Origin: Acidobacteriota bacterium
GTDB taxonomy: Bacteria > Acidobacteriota > Terriglobia > Terriglobales > Acidobacteriaceae
NCBI GenBank assembly: GCA_021804965.1
Contig: JAJZGG010000002.1
Span: 35,347-99,346 of the forward strand
DNA: 64,000 nt
Reading direction: 5' to 3'
Positions within the stretch are counted from its first letter, which is position 1. Every line of letters starts with the position of its first letter. The notes beneath the pieces are model-generated. The model was not told where the DNA came from, did not search any database, and was given only the letters and a program-made list of their open reading frames with translations. The position numbers and the translations under genes are program-made. Of this stretch, positions 33,336 to 41,414 are shown one piece after another.

Positions 33336-34207
33336 TGCTTGTTTTTTTCTCCTGCAATCAGGGAAGGGTCAATGGGCTGACGAATCCGCTCACGATTTCG
33401 CCGCTCCCAGATTTTGGCATCAATCAGAAATCGGAACCACAGGGTTTGCAGCGTCCAGTAGATCAAGCCCTCTTTGCCATCCAGAATGCCCAGCCGAAGA
33501 AAGTAGCGATAGCAGAAGAAGAGGATCGGACGCACGAACAAGGGGATGCGGTTATACCGCTCCCGCAAAAAGCGCTTGCGCTGCGAGGGCGTTCCGAAGA
33601 AAGCCGGCTTGAGGCGGTTTGTCTCCTGCGCTGCAAACAGCTCCTCCACCTCACCGTCAGCCCATCGGTTGTGGCGCGCTGTCCATTCGGAGATGCTCAT
33701 GGCCATGTCATCGATCATGACGCCGCGGAGTTGCCCGGGCGTGCCACTGAGCAGCAGGAAGTGCTGATCGTATTTGCGATCTTCGCAGCGCCCGGCACCG
33801 GTGCGGAAGAGGCGCAAATGCCAGGTGGGACTCATGGCACCGTGTCGCATGACCCTACCCAGGAAGCGAACGTAGCGAGGCAGAAAATAGCCGGTGTGCT
33901 CCGGGGAATCCGGAAGTGCGAGGATCGACTGCACGAGCGTATCGTCCATCACTTCATCGGCATCCAGATGCAGCTGCCAGGGATTGCGAATGGGAAGATG
34001 GTCAATGGCCCAGTTGCGCTGCGCTCCATAATGCTCAAAGGCGTGCGTAACCACCTGTGCGCCGAAGGACTCTGCCACGGCCACGGTGCCATCCTTGCTG
34101 AAGGAGTCCACCACGAAGATTTCGTCTGCGACCTTGCGCGCCTGGGTAAGGGTTGCCCCGAGCGTGTCCTCGGAGTTGAAGGTCAGCACGATCACAGTGG
34201 GGCGCAT
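33332..34207 (-). CDS. Family 2 glycosyltransferase, lipopolysaccharide core type
   Basis: 291 residues of the WaaE/KdtX-like GT2 group. Motifs are VIVLTFNSEDTLGATL, VVDSFSKDGT, QRNWAIDHL, the metal-binding LHLDADEVMDD and a C-terminal FYRYF-type amphipathic end. It probably transfers a sugar to lipopolysaccharide core or a surface glycan. It lies between the acyltransferase and ackA genes in a run of minus-strand genes with very small gaps. Confidence 0.85.
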   Translation of the reverse strand: MRPTVIVLTFNSEDTLGATLTQARKVADEIFVVDSFSKDGTVAVAESFGAQVVTHAFEHYGAQRNWAIDHLPIRNPWQLHLDADEVMDDTLVQSILALPDSPEHTGYFLPRYVRFLGRVMRHGAMSPTWHLRLFRTGAGRCEDRKYDQHFLLLSGTPGQLRGVMIDDMAMSISEWTARHNRWADGEVEELFAAQETNRLKPAFFGTPSQRKRFLRERYNRIPLFVRPILFFCYRYFLRLGILDGKEGLIYWTLQTLWFRFLIDAKIWERRNRERIRQPIDPSLIAGEKNKQ

Positions 34208-34252
34208 AAGGAGATGGTAGAACAGGACGGTTGCAAGGACGAGAAAACCGGC

Positions 34253-35350
34253 TTAAAACCGGGTCTTGAGTTTCAGTATCTGCGACTCAAAGCCGTACCA
34301 GAGCAGCGTGGCAACCAGCGTGGAGGCCAGAAACCGCAGCAGTACGATCCATTCGTTTCCCGTTGTGCCCATGTGGGCAAAGGCGGCACTGAAGTTGCCA
34401 AAGTAGACGAACACCAGGATGTGGGTCATGTAGAGTCCGTAGCTGATCGTGCCGTAAAACGCCAGGGGCCCGCGTCGCAGCGGCGCCAGCACCCAGGCTC
34501 CGGTGGATGCGATGGCCACCAGCACCAGACCGGCAAACAGGAAGGCCAGTGCAGTATCCAGAAATGCAGTGCCACCGGCCACGGTGGCTGCCGCCAGCCA
34601 TCCGCCCACTGCGGCCAGCGCGCCGAGTGCAAGCCATGTCTGCCTGCGAAGCGGCAGCGTGAGCATGGCGATTGCGAGAAGACTTCCCAGGGCAATGCCA
34701 TCCAGATGGATCAGCGTATGGGTCGGGGTCAGCCAGTGAAAATGCCCCAGACGCAACAGCGGCGAGAGGATGACGAGAGCGCAGAGCACCACGGCCAGCA
34801 GCCTGCGGCGCGCTCCCAGCAGCCAGACCATCGGGGCCCAAAGCAGGTAATACTGCTCTTCGATGGCCAGCGACCAGGTGGGGCCGAGCGTGCCGGGCAA
34901 CGGTGTGTGGCGCAGATTCTGTAGAAACAGTGCGTAGGCCGTCAGTGTTTTCCAGTGCAACTGATGCGCCAGAGTGTCGCCCAGAAACCATGCAGGAACG
35001 GAATAACAGACAAGCAGCAGGAGCAGATAGACCGGCCAGATGCGCAAAATCCGGCGCGCATAGAAATTGCGAAAGTAATGGCTGCGCCCCCGCGACTCCA
35101 GCAGAATGGACGTGATGAGAAAGCCGGAGAGTACAAAAAACAGATTGACACCGGACCAGCCCCAGAGCGATGGACCGTATATCGCCGTGCCGACGAGCAG
35201 CGGATGGCAGTGGTAGAGAATCACCGCCAGTACGGCAAGTCCACGCAGCCCCTGCAGCTCCGGCAGATACCGAGGCAACCACGCAGGGCGCACGGGTGCA
35301 ATCGCGTTATGCGAAGGCAGACTGGAAGCAGGTGCGTGGGCAGAGTGCAA
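34253..35350 (-). CDS. Acyltransferase family 3 membrane protein (OafA/YrhL type)
   Basis: 365 residues with about ten membrane helices. The N-terminal motif LPELQGLRGLAVLAVILYHCHP contains the catalytic-type RGLAVxxVxxYH, and FFVLSGFLI and WSLAIEEQYYLLWAP are typical of acyltransferase-3 proteins. These O-acetylate surface sugars or lipids. The start TTG 35350 follows GAGG by seven bases and lies ten bases after the proC stop, so it is coupled to proC. Confidence 0.88.
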   Translation of the reverse strand: MHSAHAPASSLPSHNAIAPVRPAWLPRYLPELQGLRGLAVLAVILYHCHPLLVGTAIYGPSLWGWSGVNLFFVLSGFLITSILLESRGRSHYFRNFYARRILRIWPVYLLLLLVCYSVPAWFLGDTLAHQLHWKTLTAYALFLQNLRHTPLPGTLGPTWSLAIEEQYYLLWAPMVWLLGARRRLLAVVLCALVILSPLLRLGHFHWLTPTHTLIHLDGIALGSLLAIAMLTLPLRRQTWLALGALAAVGGWLAAATVAGGTAFLDTALAFLFAGLVLVAIASTGAWVLAPLRRGPLAFYGTISYGLYMTHILVFVYFGNFSAAFAHMGTTGNEWIVLLRFLASTLVATLLWYGFESQILKLKTRF

Positions 35351-35359
35351 CGGAGAACC

Positions 35360-36208
35360 TCAACCTGCGGCCAGTTCCTTGGCACGCTGCGTGGCACGCA
35401 TCACGGCCTTGATCAGGGTCACGCGGAGACCGCCATCCTCCAACTCCAGAATGCCGTCGATCGTGCATCCGGCCGGAGTGGTGACCGCATCCTTGAGCAG
35501 CGCCGGATGATACCCGGTATCCAGCACCATGCGAGCAGCGCCGAAGGTGGTCTGTGCCGCCAGCAGAGTGGCTGTATCCCGTGGCAGACCGACCTTGACG
35601 CCAGCCTCGGCAAGCGCCTCCAGAATGATGTAAATGAAGGCTGGGCCTGAGGCGGAAAGCCCGGTCACCGCGTCCATGTGCTTTTCATCCACGATCACGG
35701 TTCGGCCCACAGTGGCAAAGATACGCTGCGCCAGGTCCATCTTCTCTTCGCTGACAAAACGTCCGCGGCAGAGGCCGGCAGCACCGGCGCCCAGTGCCGA
35801 TGGAGTGTTGGGCATGGCGCGGATGACGGCCAGTTCCATGCCGGCGGCTTCTTCAATCTGCGATGTCTTCACCGAGGCTGCAAACGAGACGATCGTCTTC
35901 TTCGCATTCAGTACAGGACGGATCTGGGCCATCAACTCCGGCACCTGGAATGGCTTGACGCCGAGCAGAATCAGATCGGCGTTTCTGGCCGCGGCAACAT
36001 TGTCTGTCGTCACCTCCACGCCCCATTGCGAGGAGAGCGCAGTGGCGCGTTCTTCATGGGCAACGGTGGCATGAATCTGCTCTGGAGCGAATAGATTTTG
36101 CTTCAGGAATGCCTGCAGCAGAATGCCGCCCATCTTCCCGGTGCCGAGGACGGCGACGCGAATATGAGGCAGTTGCGCGGGAGCGGAGGAAAGTTCGATC
36201 TCAGACAT
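35360..36208 (-). CDS. proC: Pyrroline-5-carboxylate reductase
   Basis: 282 residues. An N-terminal NAD(P) motif (VAVLGTGKMGGILLQAFLKQ), ILLGVKPFQVPELM, AVIRAMPNTPSALGAG and the C-terminal DAVTTPAGCTIDGILELEDGG are diagnostic of ProC, which makes proline from P5C. An N-terminal extension of about 12 residues precedes the Rossmann strand. It is followed within ten bases by an acyltransferase gene. Confidence 0.95.
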   Translation of the reverse strand: MSEIELSSAPAQLPHIRVAVLGTGKMGGILLQAFLKQNLFAPEQIHATVAHEERATALSSQWGVEVTTDNVAAARNADLILLGVKPFQVPELMAQIRPVLNAKKTIVSFAASVKTSQIEEAAGMELAVIRAMPNTPSALGAGAAGLCRGRFVSEEKMDLAQRIFATVGRTVIVDEKHMDAVTGLSASGPAFIYIILEALAEAGVKVGLPRDTATLLAAQTTFGAARMVLDTGYHPALLKDAVTTPAGCTIDGILELEDGGLRVTLIKAVMRATQRAKELAAG

Positions 36209-36305
36209 GGCTCACCCTGTTCCTAAGTCATCGAATGACGTGACATATTCGGCATTGCGTCGGCATGCAGGCCCTCTGGGGCGCAGCGGGATGCCGATGG
36301 TTGCA

Positions 36306-36938
36306 TTATCCAATCGGTGGAAGCATCCGCGTCTGGGCATGGGTATACGTAATGCGATTGATCACCGTAATTGTGGAAAGCACCGCAAGCACCCAGAGTA
36401 CCGGAGCCATCACGCCCCAGCGATGAAATAGCGCACCGAGGATGATGAGCACAATCCGCTCCGGGCGCTCCATGAATCCAACCTTGCAGCTTCCGATCAG
36501 GGCTTCCGCGCGTGCGCGGGTATAGCTGACCATCAACGATGTAACCATCACAAACGCCACGAGGAATACATAGCGAAGGTGGTTGATGCGTGCGTAATAG
36601 ATGATCAGGCCGAAGTACAGGACCACGTCCGAGTAGCGGTCGATCACGGAGTCAAAGAAGGCACCAAAAACGGTGACCTGGTTTGTCTTTCGCGCCACCC
36701 GGCCATCGACCATGTCAAAGATGCCGGCACCGATGATCGTGAGACCGGCGTAGAGAAACATGCGAACGGAATTGTACGAGTTGGCGCGCCCGAAAAAGAC
36801 GGCAGCCACAATGTTGATGATCAGCCCGATGAAGGTGAGCGCATTGGGCGAGATGCGTGTGAGAGACAGTCCGTGCACGATGCGATCCAGCAGCCATCCG
36901 CAGGCACGTCCAAAGGCGCTGGTCCAGGTTGTTGCCAT
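36306..36938 (-). CDS. CDP-alcohol phosphatidyltransferase
   Basis: 210 residues with about six membrane helices. The full CDP-alcohol motif D-xx-DG-xx-AR-x8-G-xxx-D-xxx-D is present (DMVDGRVAR then GAFFDSVID). An ERPERIVLIIL segment resembles phosphatidylinositol-phosphate synthase and relatives, but the head group cannot be read off. It catalyses phospholipid head-group transfer from CDP-diacylglycerol. It starts two bases after greA (GAGAAG SD), so both are one transcript. Confidence 0.85.
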   Translation of the reverse strand: MATTWTSAFGRACGWLLDRIVHGLSLTRISPNALTFIGLIINIVAAVFFGRANSYNSVRMFLYAGLTIIGAGIFDMVDGRVARKTNQVTVFGAFFDSVIDRYSDVVLYFGLIIYYARINHLRYVFLVAFVMVTSLMVSYTRARAEALIGSCKVGFMERPERIVLIILGALFHRWGVMAPVLWVLAVLSTITVINRITYTHAQTRMLPPIG

Positions 36939-36940
36939 GG

Positions 36941-37435
36941 TTACTTCTCCGCGCTCGCTGCAGCGTCGGCTTCATCGTGGATTGTGACCAGCTTCAACAC
37001 TTCCAGCTCACGCTTGCCGTTGGGGGTCACGATTGTTGCCACATCGCCAACCTGTTTTCCGATCAATCCGCGCCCGATCGGCGACGTTGTGGAGATCAGG
37101 CCATTGGCCACGTCGGACTCTTCGCTGGTGACCAGTTTGTAGACCAGTTCCTCGTCTTTGGAGGTGTCAAAGACGGTGATGGTGGAACCGAACGCTGCCC
37201 GATCTCTGGGGATGTTCGACAAATTGACGAGCGACAGCTCGGCCATTCGATTCTTGAGTTGCCCCAGCCGCGCATTGACAAACTCCTGGCGCTGCTTGGC
37301 CATGTGATATTCAGCGTTTTCTGAAAGATCGCCCAGCGCAACGGCCTTTTTGATTTCAGCAGGCAGCTCGTGTGCCAGCTCATGCTCGAGTTTCTGAATC
37401 TCTTCGAGAAGCTGTCGTTTGATGTGATCGGTCAT
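36941..37435 (-). CDS. greA: Transcription elongation factor GreA
   Basis: About 164 residues. The coiled-coil tip with acidic residues is present (GDLSENAEYHMAKQRQ), as are the C-terminal globular motifs FGSTITVFDTSKDEE and STTSPIGRGLIGKQVGD. GreA rescues backtracked RNA polymerase by stimulating transcript cleavage. ATG 37435 matches the family N-terminus; a start at 37480 would add 15 residues. It opens a minus-strand run that reaches to ctaA. Confidence 0.95.
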   Translation of the reverse strand: MTDHIKRQLLEEIQKLEHELAHELPAEIKKAVALGDLSENAEYHMAKQRQEFVNARLGQLKNRMAELSLVNLSNIPRDRAAFGSTITVFDTSKDEELVYKLVTSEESDVANGLISTTSPIGRGLIGKQVGDVATIVTPNGKRELEVLKLVTIHDEADAAASAEK

Positions 37436-37599
37436 TGCAATCCATATCTGGGCGGATGTCTCGAACCTGCCTGTCGACACGTGGATGGAGCGGTACGTGT
37501 TCGGCGCAGCCTGCCAGACCCGCGGAATCGGGCCGTAACCCTGAAACCCTGATTATACGATGCTGGCAAAGATTTTTGCCTGCGGGTACAATGCAGCGG

Positions 37600-38226
37600 T
37601 CAGAATAGCGTGGGGTGTTCGGTTGGGTTCCGATTGGATTCGGGGTCTTCGCCGGGTGCATTTTCGACGGAACGTGTCTCCGCTGCGGAAGCCAATACCG
37701 ATGCCGGATCCGGATGATCGAGGAACGATTGGAGGATCAGCACGGCGGCAACCTGATCCACCAGGGCAGCATGCTGCTGCCGTTTTTTCCCGGCGGCATA
37801 GAGGATTGCGTGCGCATCCTGGGAGGTGAGGCGCTCGTCCCACAGCCGAATGGGCAGGCTGCTGTAGTCGGCCAGCTGGGCGGCAAATCGCCGCACGCGT
37901 TCAGTTTGTGCGCTCGATTCGCCGGAAAGCAGCAGTGGCAGACCGATGATGAACTCGGTGCAACCGTGCTGCCGGGCCATGCGGCTGAGGGAGCGCAAAT
38001 CCTCCCGTGGATTGGCTTTGCGGGTCATGGTCAGCAGGGGTTGTGCGGTCAGTCCCAGCGGATCGGAGATGGCAACCCCAATGCGCTTGGTGCCGACATC
38101 CAGCGCCAGATATCGGGCAGCGCTGCGGCGCTGAGCCGACGGCAATCCAGATACTCCAAGCTTGGGCGTCTCTTCCACTCTGTAGTTGAGTATAAGCCGC
38201 TCACGGTTGCGCATCTCCTGTTGCAT
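37600..38226 (-). CDS. ruvX: Putative pre-16S rRNA nuclease/Holliday junction resolvase YqgF
   Basis: The RNase H-like core is clear: RYLALDVGTKRIGVAISDPLGLTAQPL, EFIIGLPLLLSGESS, and PIRLWDERLTSQDAH with DQVAAVLILQSFLD as the final acidic helix. The start is uncertain: ATG 38226 or 38214 have no clear SD, and the frame is open upstream to 38478, which would overlap the divergent mltG. A C-terminal extension of about 30 acidic residues (SVENAPGEDPESN) is unusual. The enzyme trims 16S rRNA precursors. Confidence 0.85.
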   Translation of the reverse strand: MQQEMRNRERLILNYRVEETPKLGVSGLPSAQRRSAARYLALDVGTKRIGVAISDPLGLTAQPLLTMTRKANPREDLRSLSRMARQHGCTEFIIGLPLLLSGESSAQTERVRRFAAQLADYSSLPIRLWDERLTSQDAHAILYAAGKKRQQHAALVDQVAAVLILQSFLDHPDPASVLASAAETRSVENAPGEDPESNRNPTEHPTLF

Positions 38227-38351
38227 CAACGTTACAATGGAGGAAGCTTCCCTGGGGGTCAATTTGCCGCAGGGATCCTCATGATTCCAGTTCAGAGAAC
38301 GGATGGACCACGCCTCGTCGCGTCGGCCCTCGCTCGGAGGAAGTACGGTTG

Positions 38352-39383
38352 ATGGCAGGCGGGCGAAGGAAGCGCAGGTCAGGGGCAGGTGGATCCGGAA
38401 TCGTTCTGCTGATTCTGGTCCTGGCCGTGGCCGCCGGTTGGTATGGCCTGCTGCCGCTGCAGCCCACTGAACCCACATTTGTCGATATCGCGCCGGGCAC
38501 CTCCGCCACGCACATTGGCGCGCAGTTGGAGTCTGCGGGGATTATTCGCAGCCGATGGGCGTTTCTGGCTGTGCGTCTTCTGCGACATCGCCGTCTCAAG
38601 GCCGGTGAATACCGCTTTGAGAAGAGCGCATCGGTGGTGGATGTCTATGATCGGATTGCCCGTGGGGATATTTTTACCGTGGCAGTCACCATTCCGGAGG
38701 GCTGGACGCGGCATGAAATTGCGGCGCGTCTGGAGCAGGCCGGATTGGGTACGTCGGACGGTTTTCTGGATGCCACCGTCTCCGATGTGGGGCAGATTCA
38801 TGATCTGGATCCGCAGGCTGTGAATCTGGAGGGCTATCTGTTTCCGGATACGTATCGCTTTAGTCGCCATGCCACGGAGGCGCAGATGGTCGATGCCATG
38901 GTGCATCGCTTCCGCACGGAAGCCCGGCAACTCAATCTCTCCCAGCATGTCCATGATGTGGTCACCCTGGCCTCGCTGGTGGAGAAGGAGACTGCCGTTT
39001 CCCAGGAGCGACCCCTGGTTGCCAGTGTGCTTCGGAACCGGTTGGCCAAAGGAATGCCCCTGATGACCGATCCGGCAGTGATCTACGGGCTGCACGAGCA
39101 AGGCAAATGGCGCGGAGCCATCTATGCTTCCGACCTGAGTGATCCTGCGCATGACACGCCATACAACACCTATCGCCACATCGGATTGCCGCCCGGGCCG
39201 ATTGCGAATCCCGGCACGGCATCCCTGCGCGCAGCCATGCATCCAGCCAATACGGACTATCTCTACTTCGTGGCGGCAGGAAACGATCCTCAAGGACACT
39301 CATTGTTTGCCTCGACGCTGCAGGAGCATCAACGCAATGTGGCCCTCTATCGCAAGGCAAAGCAGCAGGCAGGTGCACAATGA
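38352..39383 (+). CDS. mltG: Endolytic peptidoglycan transglycosylase MltG
   Basis: About 343 residues. One N-terminal membrane helix (GIVLLILVLAVAAGWYGLLPL) anchors it; a LysM-like region follows, then the YceG core with EGYLFPDTYRF, the catalytic Glu in ASLVEKETAV, DPAVIYGL and PYNTYRHIGLPPGPIANPG. It cleaves nascent glycan strands. ATG 38352 follows GAGGAAG by eight bases. It is divergent from ruvX and overlaps the next gene by four bases. Confidence 0.95.
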   Translation: MAGGRRKRRSGAGGSGIVLLILVLAVAAGWYGLLPLQPTEPTFVDIAPGTSATHIGAQLESAGIIRSRWAFLAVRLLRHRRLKAGEYRFEKSASVVDVYDRIARGDIFTVAVTIPEGWTRHEIAARLEQAGLGTSDGFLDATVSDVGQIHDLDPQAVNLEGYLFPDTYRFSRHATEAQMVDAMVHRFRTEARQLNLSQHVHDVVTLASLVEKETAVSQERPLVASVLRNRLAKGMPLMTDPAVIYGLHEQGKWRGAIYASDLSDPAHDTPYNTYRHIGLPPGPIANPGTASLRAAMHPANTDYLYFVAAGNDPQGHSLFASTLQEHQRNVALYRKAKQQAGAQ

Positions 39384-40309
39384 ATCTGCGTTCCGGCACT
39401 CTGCGTTCTGGCACCACAGTTCGGCGATGGTTGCCGGCGCTTGCCGTGCTGGCGGTTTTGCCGGGATTATCCGGATGCCTCAGCCTGCTTACCTCCAAGC
39501 GGAAGCTTCCGGTCCCGGTTGCGCCGCCTGTGATTCAAACCGTGACCGCAGATCAGCTGGTGGAGCGACTCAACCAGCGCTGGGATGCCTTCCAGAGCAT
39601 GACGGCCAGTGTGGATATTGTGGCCAGCCGACTGAAGGAACAACAGGGAGAAGCAACGGATTATCCCAGTTTCCGCGCCAATGTCTTGCTGCGCAAGCCG
39701 GAGATGTTGCGCATTCTGGGCAAAGCGCCGCTGCTGCAGACCGTCATGTTTGACCTGGGCAGCAATGGAGAGCAGTTCCGGCTTTCCGTGCCGCCCAAGG
39801 GCAAGGCATACATCGGCAACAGTCGCGAGACCGGCACCTCGAAGAACTGGTATGAAAATCTGCGTCCGGGATTTCTCTTTCGGGCATTTGTCGTCCGCGG
39901 AATCACGTCGGATGAGTTTTACACCGTGATTGCGGAAACGCTGACCGAGGAGGATGCGGCCAAGCGCCATCTGCTGGCACGGCCTGAATATGTGTTGAGC
40001 GTGATGCGGCGAGGCAGTCATCAGCAGGGGTTGATTCCGTTGCGCGTGGTGAGAATTGACCGTGTGACCCTGCTGCCCACGGAGCAGGATTTATACGACG
40101 ATCAGGGCAATCTGCAGACGCAGGTGATTTATGGTCCCTACCAGGACTTTGATGGCACGCAGTACCCATCGACCCTGCTGCTGAAGCGGCCGGAAGAGAA
40201 TTATCAGCTCACGGTCACGGTGGAACGAGTGACGTCGAATCCGCCACTGACGAATGAGCAGTTCCATGTAAAGTTTCCGGAGGGTATAACCCCGATCCAA
40301 CTCCGATAA
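39380..40309 (+). CDS. Outer-membrane lipoprotein with LolA/DUF4292-like fold
   Basis: 309 residues. A lipobox LSGC near residue 33 follows a hydrophobic helix (WLPALAVLAVLPG). The mature part has a beta-sheet pattern with repeated YxxLRP-type strands (FRANVLLRKPEMLRILG, GEQFRLSVPPKGKAYIG, TQVIYGPYQDFDGTQYPSTL) that resembles DUF4292/LppX-like lipid or lipoprotein-binding domains. The ATG overlaps the mltG stop (ATGA), so the two are coupled. No exact family is assigned. Confidence 0.65.
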   Translation: MNLRSGTLRSGTTVRRWLPALAVLAVLPGLSGCLSLLTSKRKLPVPVAPPVIQTVTADQLVERLNQRWDAFQSMTASVDIVASRLKEQQGEATDYPSFRANVLLRKPEMLRILGKAPLLQTVMFDLGSNGEQFRLSVPPKGKAYIGNSRETGTSKNWYENLRPGFLFRAFVVRGITSDEFYTVIAETLTEEDAAKRHLLARPEYVLSVMRRGSHQQGLIPLRVVRIDRVTLLPTEQDLYDDQGNLQTQVIYGPYQDFDGTQYPSTLLLKRPEENYQLTVTVERVTSNPPLTNEQFHVKFPEGITPIQLR

Positions 40310-40318
40310 GGAAAGAAT

Positions 40319-41050
40319 CTAGTCTGCCCGCAGCGCGTAGGATCCGTCGGGATGTTGCAAATCGAGTTCCTTGGCCATCGCATGCTGGCGTGCCAGATCT
40401 TCCCGGTCCATCAAGTGGCCCATTTCAGTGGCTGCTTCAGCAAGCACTCGGTGATGCAGTGTGAACAGCGCAAGTTCCAAGCGGTCGCTTACGCCGGTTT
40501 TGTCATAAATGGAACGCAGGTAATTCTTCACCACCTGCTCGGTAGTCTTCAGGCGCGTAGCAATCTCCCGATTTTTGCAACCCTGGACAATGAGAGCCAC
40601 GATCCGCATTTCTTTTGGTGTCAGGCGATCCCGGACTCGCGTTCCCACACTGTCTTCACTTGGACTGTGCGTCGTTTCTGGTAACACTGGGTGATAGAGC
40701 CGCCCGGCGGCAACAGACTTTAAACATTCCATCAGAAGACTGCCTGTGGAGCAGCGATAGAGTACTCCCTTCAAGCCGGTCTTCATGTAAAAGTCAGCCG
40801 ATTCAGAGTCTTCCAGAATAGCAATGCCACTGCTCCCAGCCGACTCAAGAATCGTAGTAACGCGTGGCCATTCTGGTCGTAGGGAGGAAGCAATCAGTAC
40901 GAGCGATCCCGGAAAAGTAGTGATGGCATGCAGGGTCCGCTCCATATCGGAGCACTGGGCTACGATGCGGAAATTTTCTTCCGTCGCCACCAGCCTTGCG
41001 ATGCCTGCCCGATATATTGGCTGGATATCAGCCAGAATAAGTTTCGTCAT
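40319..41050 (-). CDS. NarL/LuxR-type regulator with a degenerate receiver, paralogue of 7181-7921
   Basis: 243 residues with a receiver-like N-domain and a LuxR HTH (LTPKEMRIVALIVQGCKNREIATRLKTTEQVVKN around 143-175). The N-domain shares ADxQxIYRxGI with the paralogue, but Ser55 replaces the phosphoacceptor Asp (SLVLIASSL), and Arg replaces the conserved Lys. The HTH shares VVKNYLRxIYDKxGVSDRLELAL with the protein at 7181-7921. A 35-residue charged tail follows. It is convergent with the lipoprotein gene and divergent from the response regulator fusion. Confidence 0.8.
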   Translation of the reverse strand: MTKLILADIQPIYRAGIARLVATEENFRIVAQCSDMERTLHAITTFPGSLVLIASSLRPEWPRVTTILESAGSSGIAILEDSESADFYMKTGLKGVLYRCSTGSLLMECLKSVAAGRLYHPVLPETTHSPSEDSVGTRVRDRLTPKEMRIVALIVQGCKNREIATRLKTTEQVVKNYLRSIYDKTGVSDRLELALFTLHHRVLAEAATEMGHLMDREDLARQHAMAKELDLQHPDGSYALRAD

Positions 41051-41414
41051 TGAACACGGCCCTTGTTTGCCAGATTCCGATGCTCATTCCCAAGCCACCA
41101 ACCATGACCTTGACAGGAAAATATGCAGGTGACATATGCAACGTCCGCTTCACGTTATATCGGTTTATTCTGAGAAATCATCTCTGTGTTTCAATACGAG
41201 ACAGTATTGGGGAAAAAAAGTTCAGCAGTACATGGGCAAGCCATCTACCCCTGATTGTGACATAGAATTCAGATTCCCGTTGCAGCATTGTGCAGCCAAA
41301 AATTTTGTGGGTCAAGACGGATGGGGATCGGATTTTCAATGATTTTTGATTTGCAGCGGCACAGGACAGTGGCGGCATCGCCCAGCATGGCAGAGCTACA
41401 CTATTTTCAGGATC
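41051..41414. other. AT-rich intergenic region between two regulator genes
   Basis: About 364 bases between the NarL-like gene (minus) and the response-regulator/reductase fusion (plus). It is visibly richer in A+T than the surrounding coding DNA and should hold both promoters. No gene, hairpin with a T-run or RNA motif is recognised. Confidence 0.5.
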
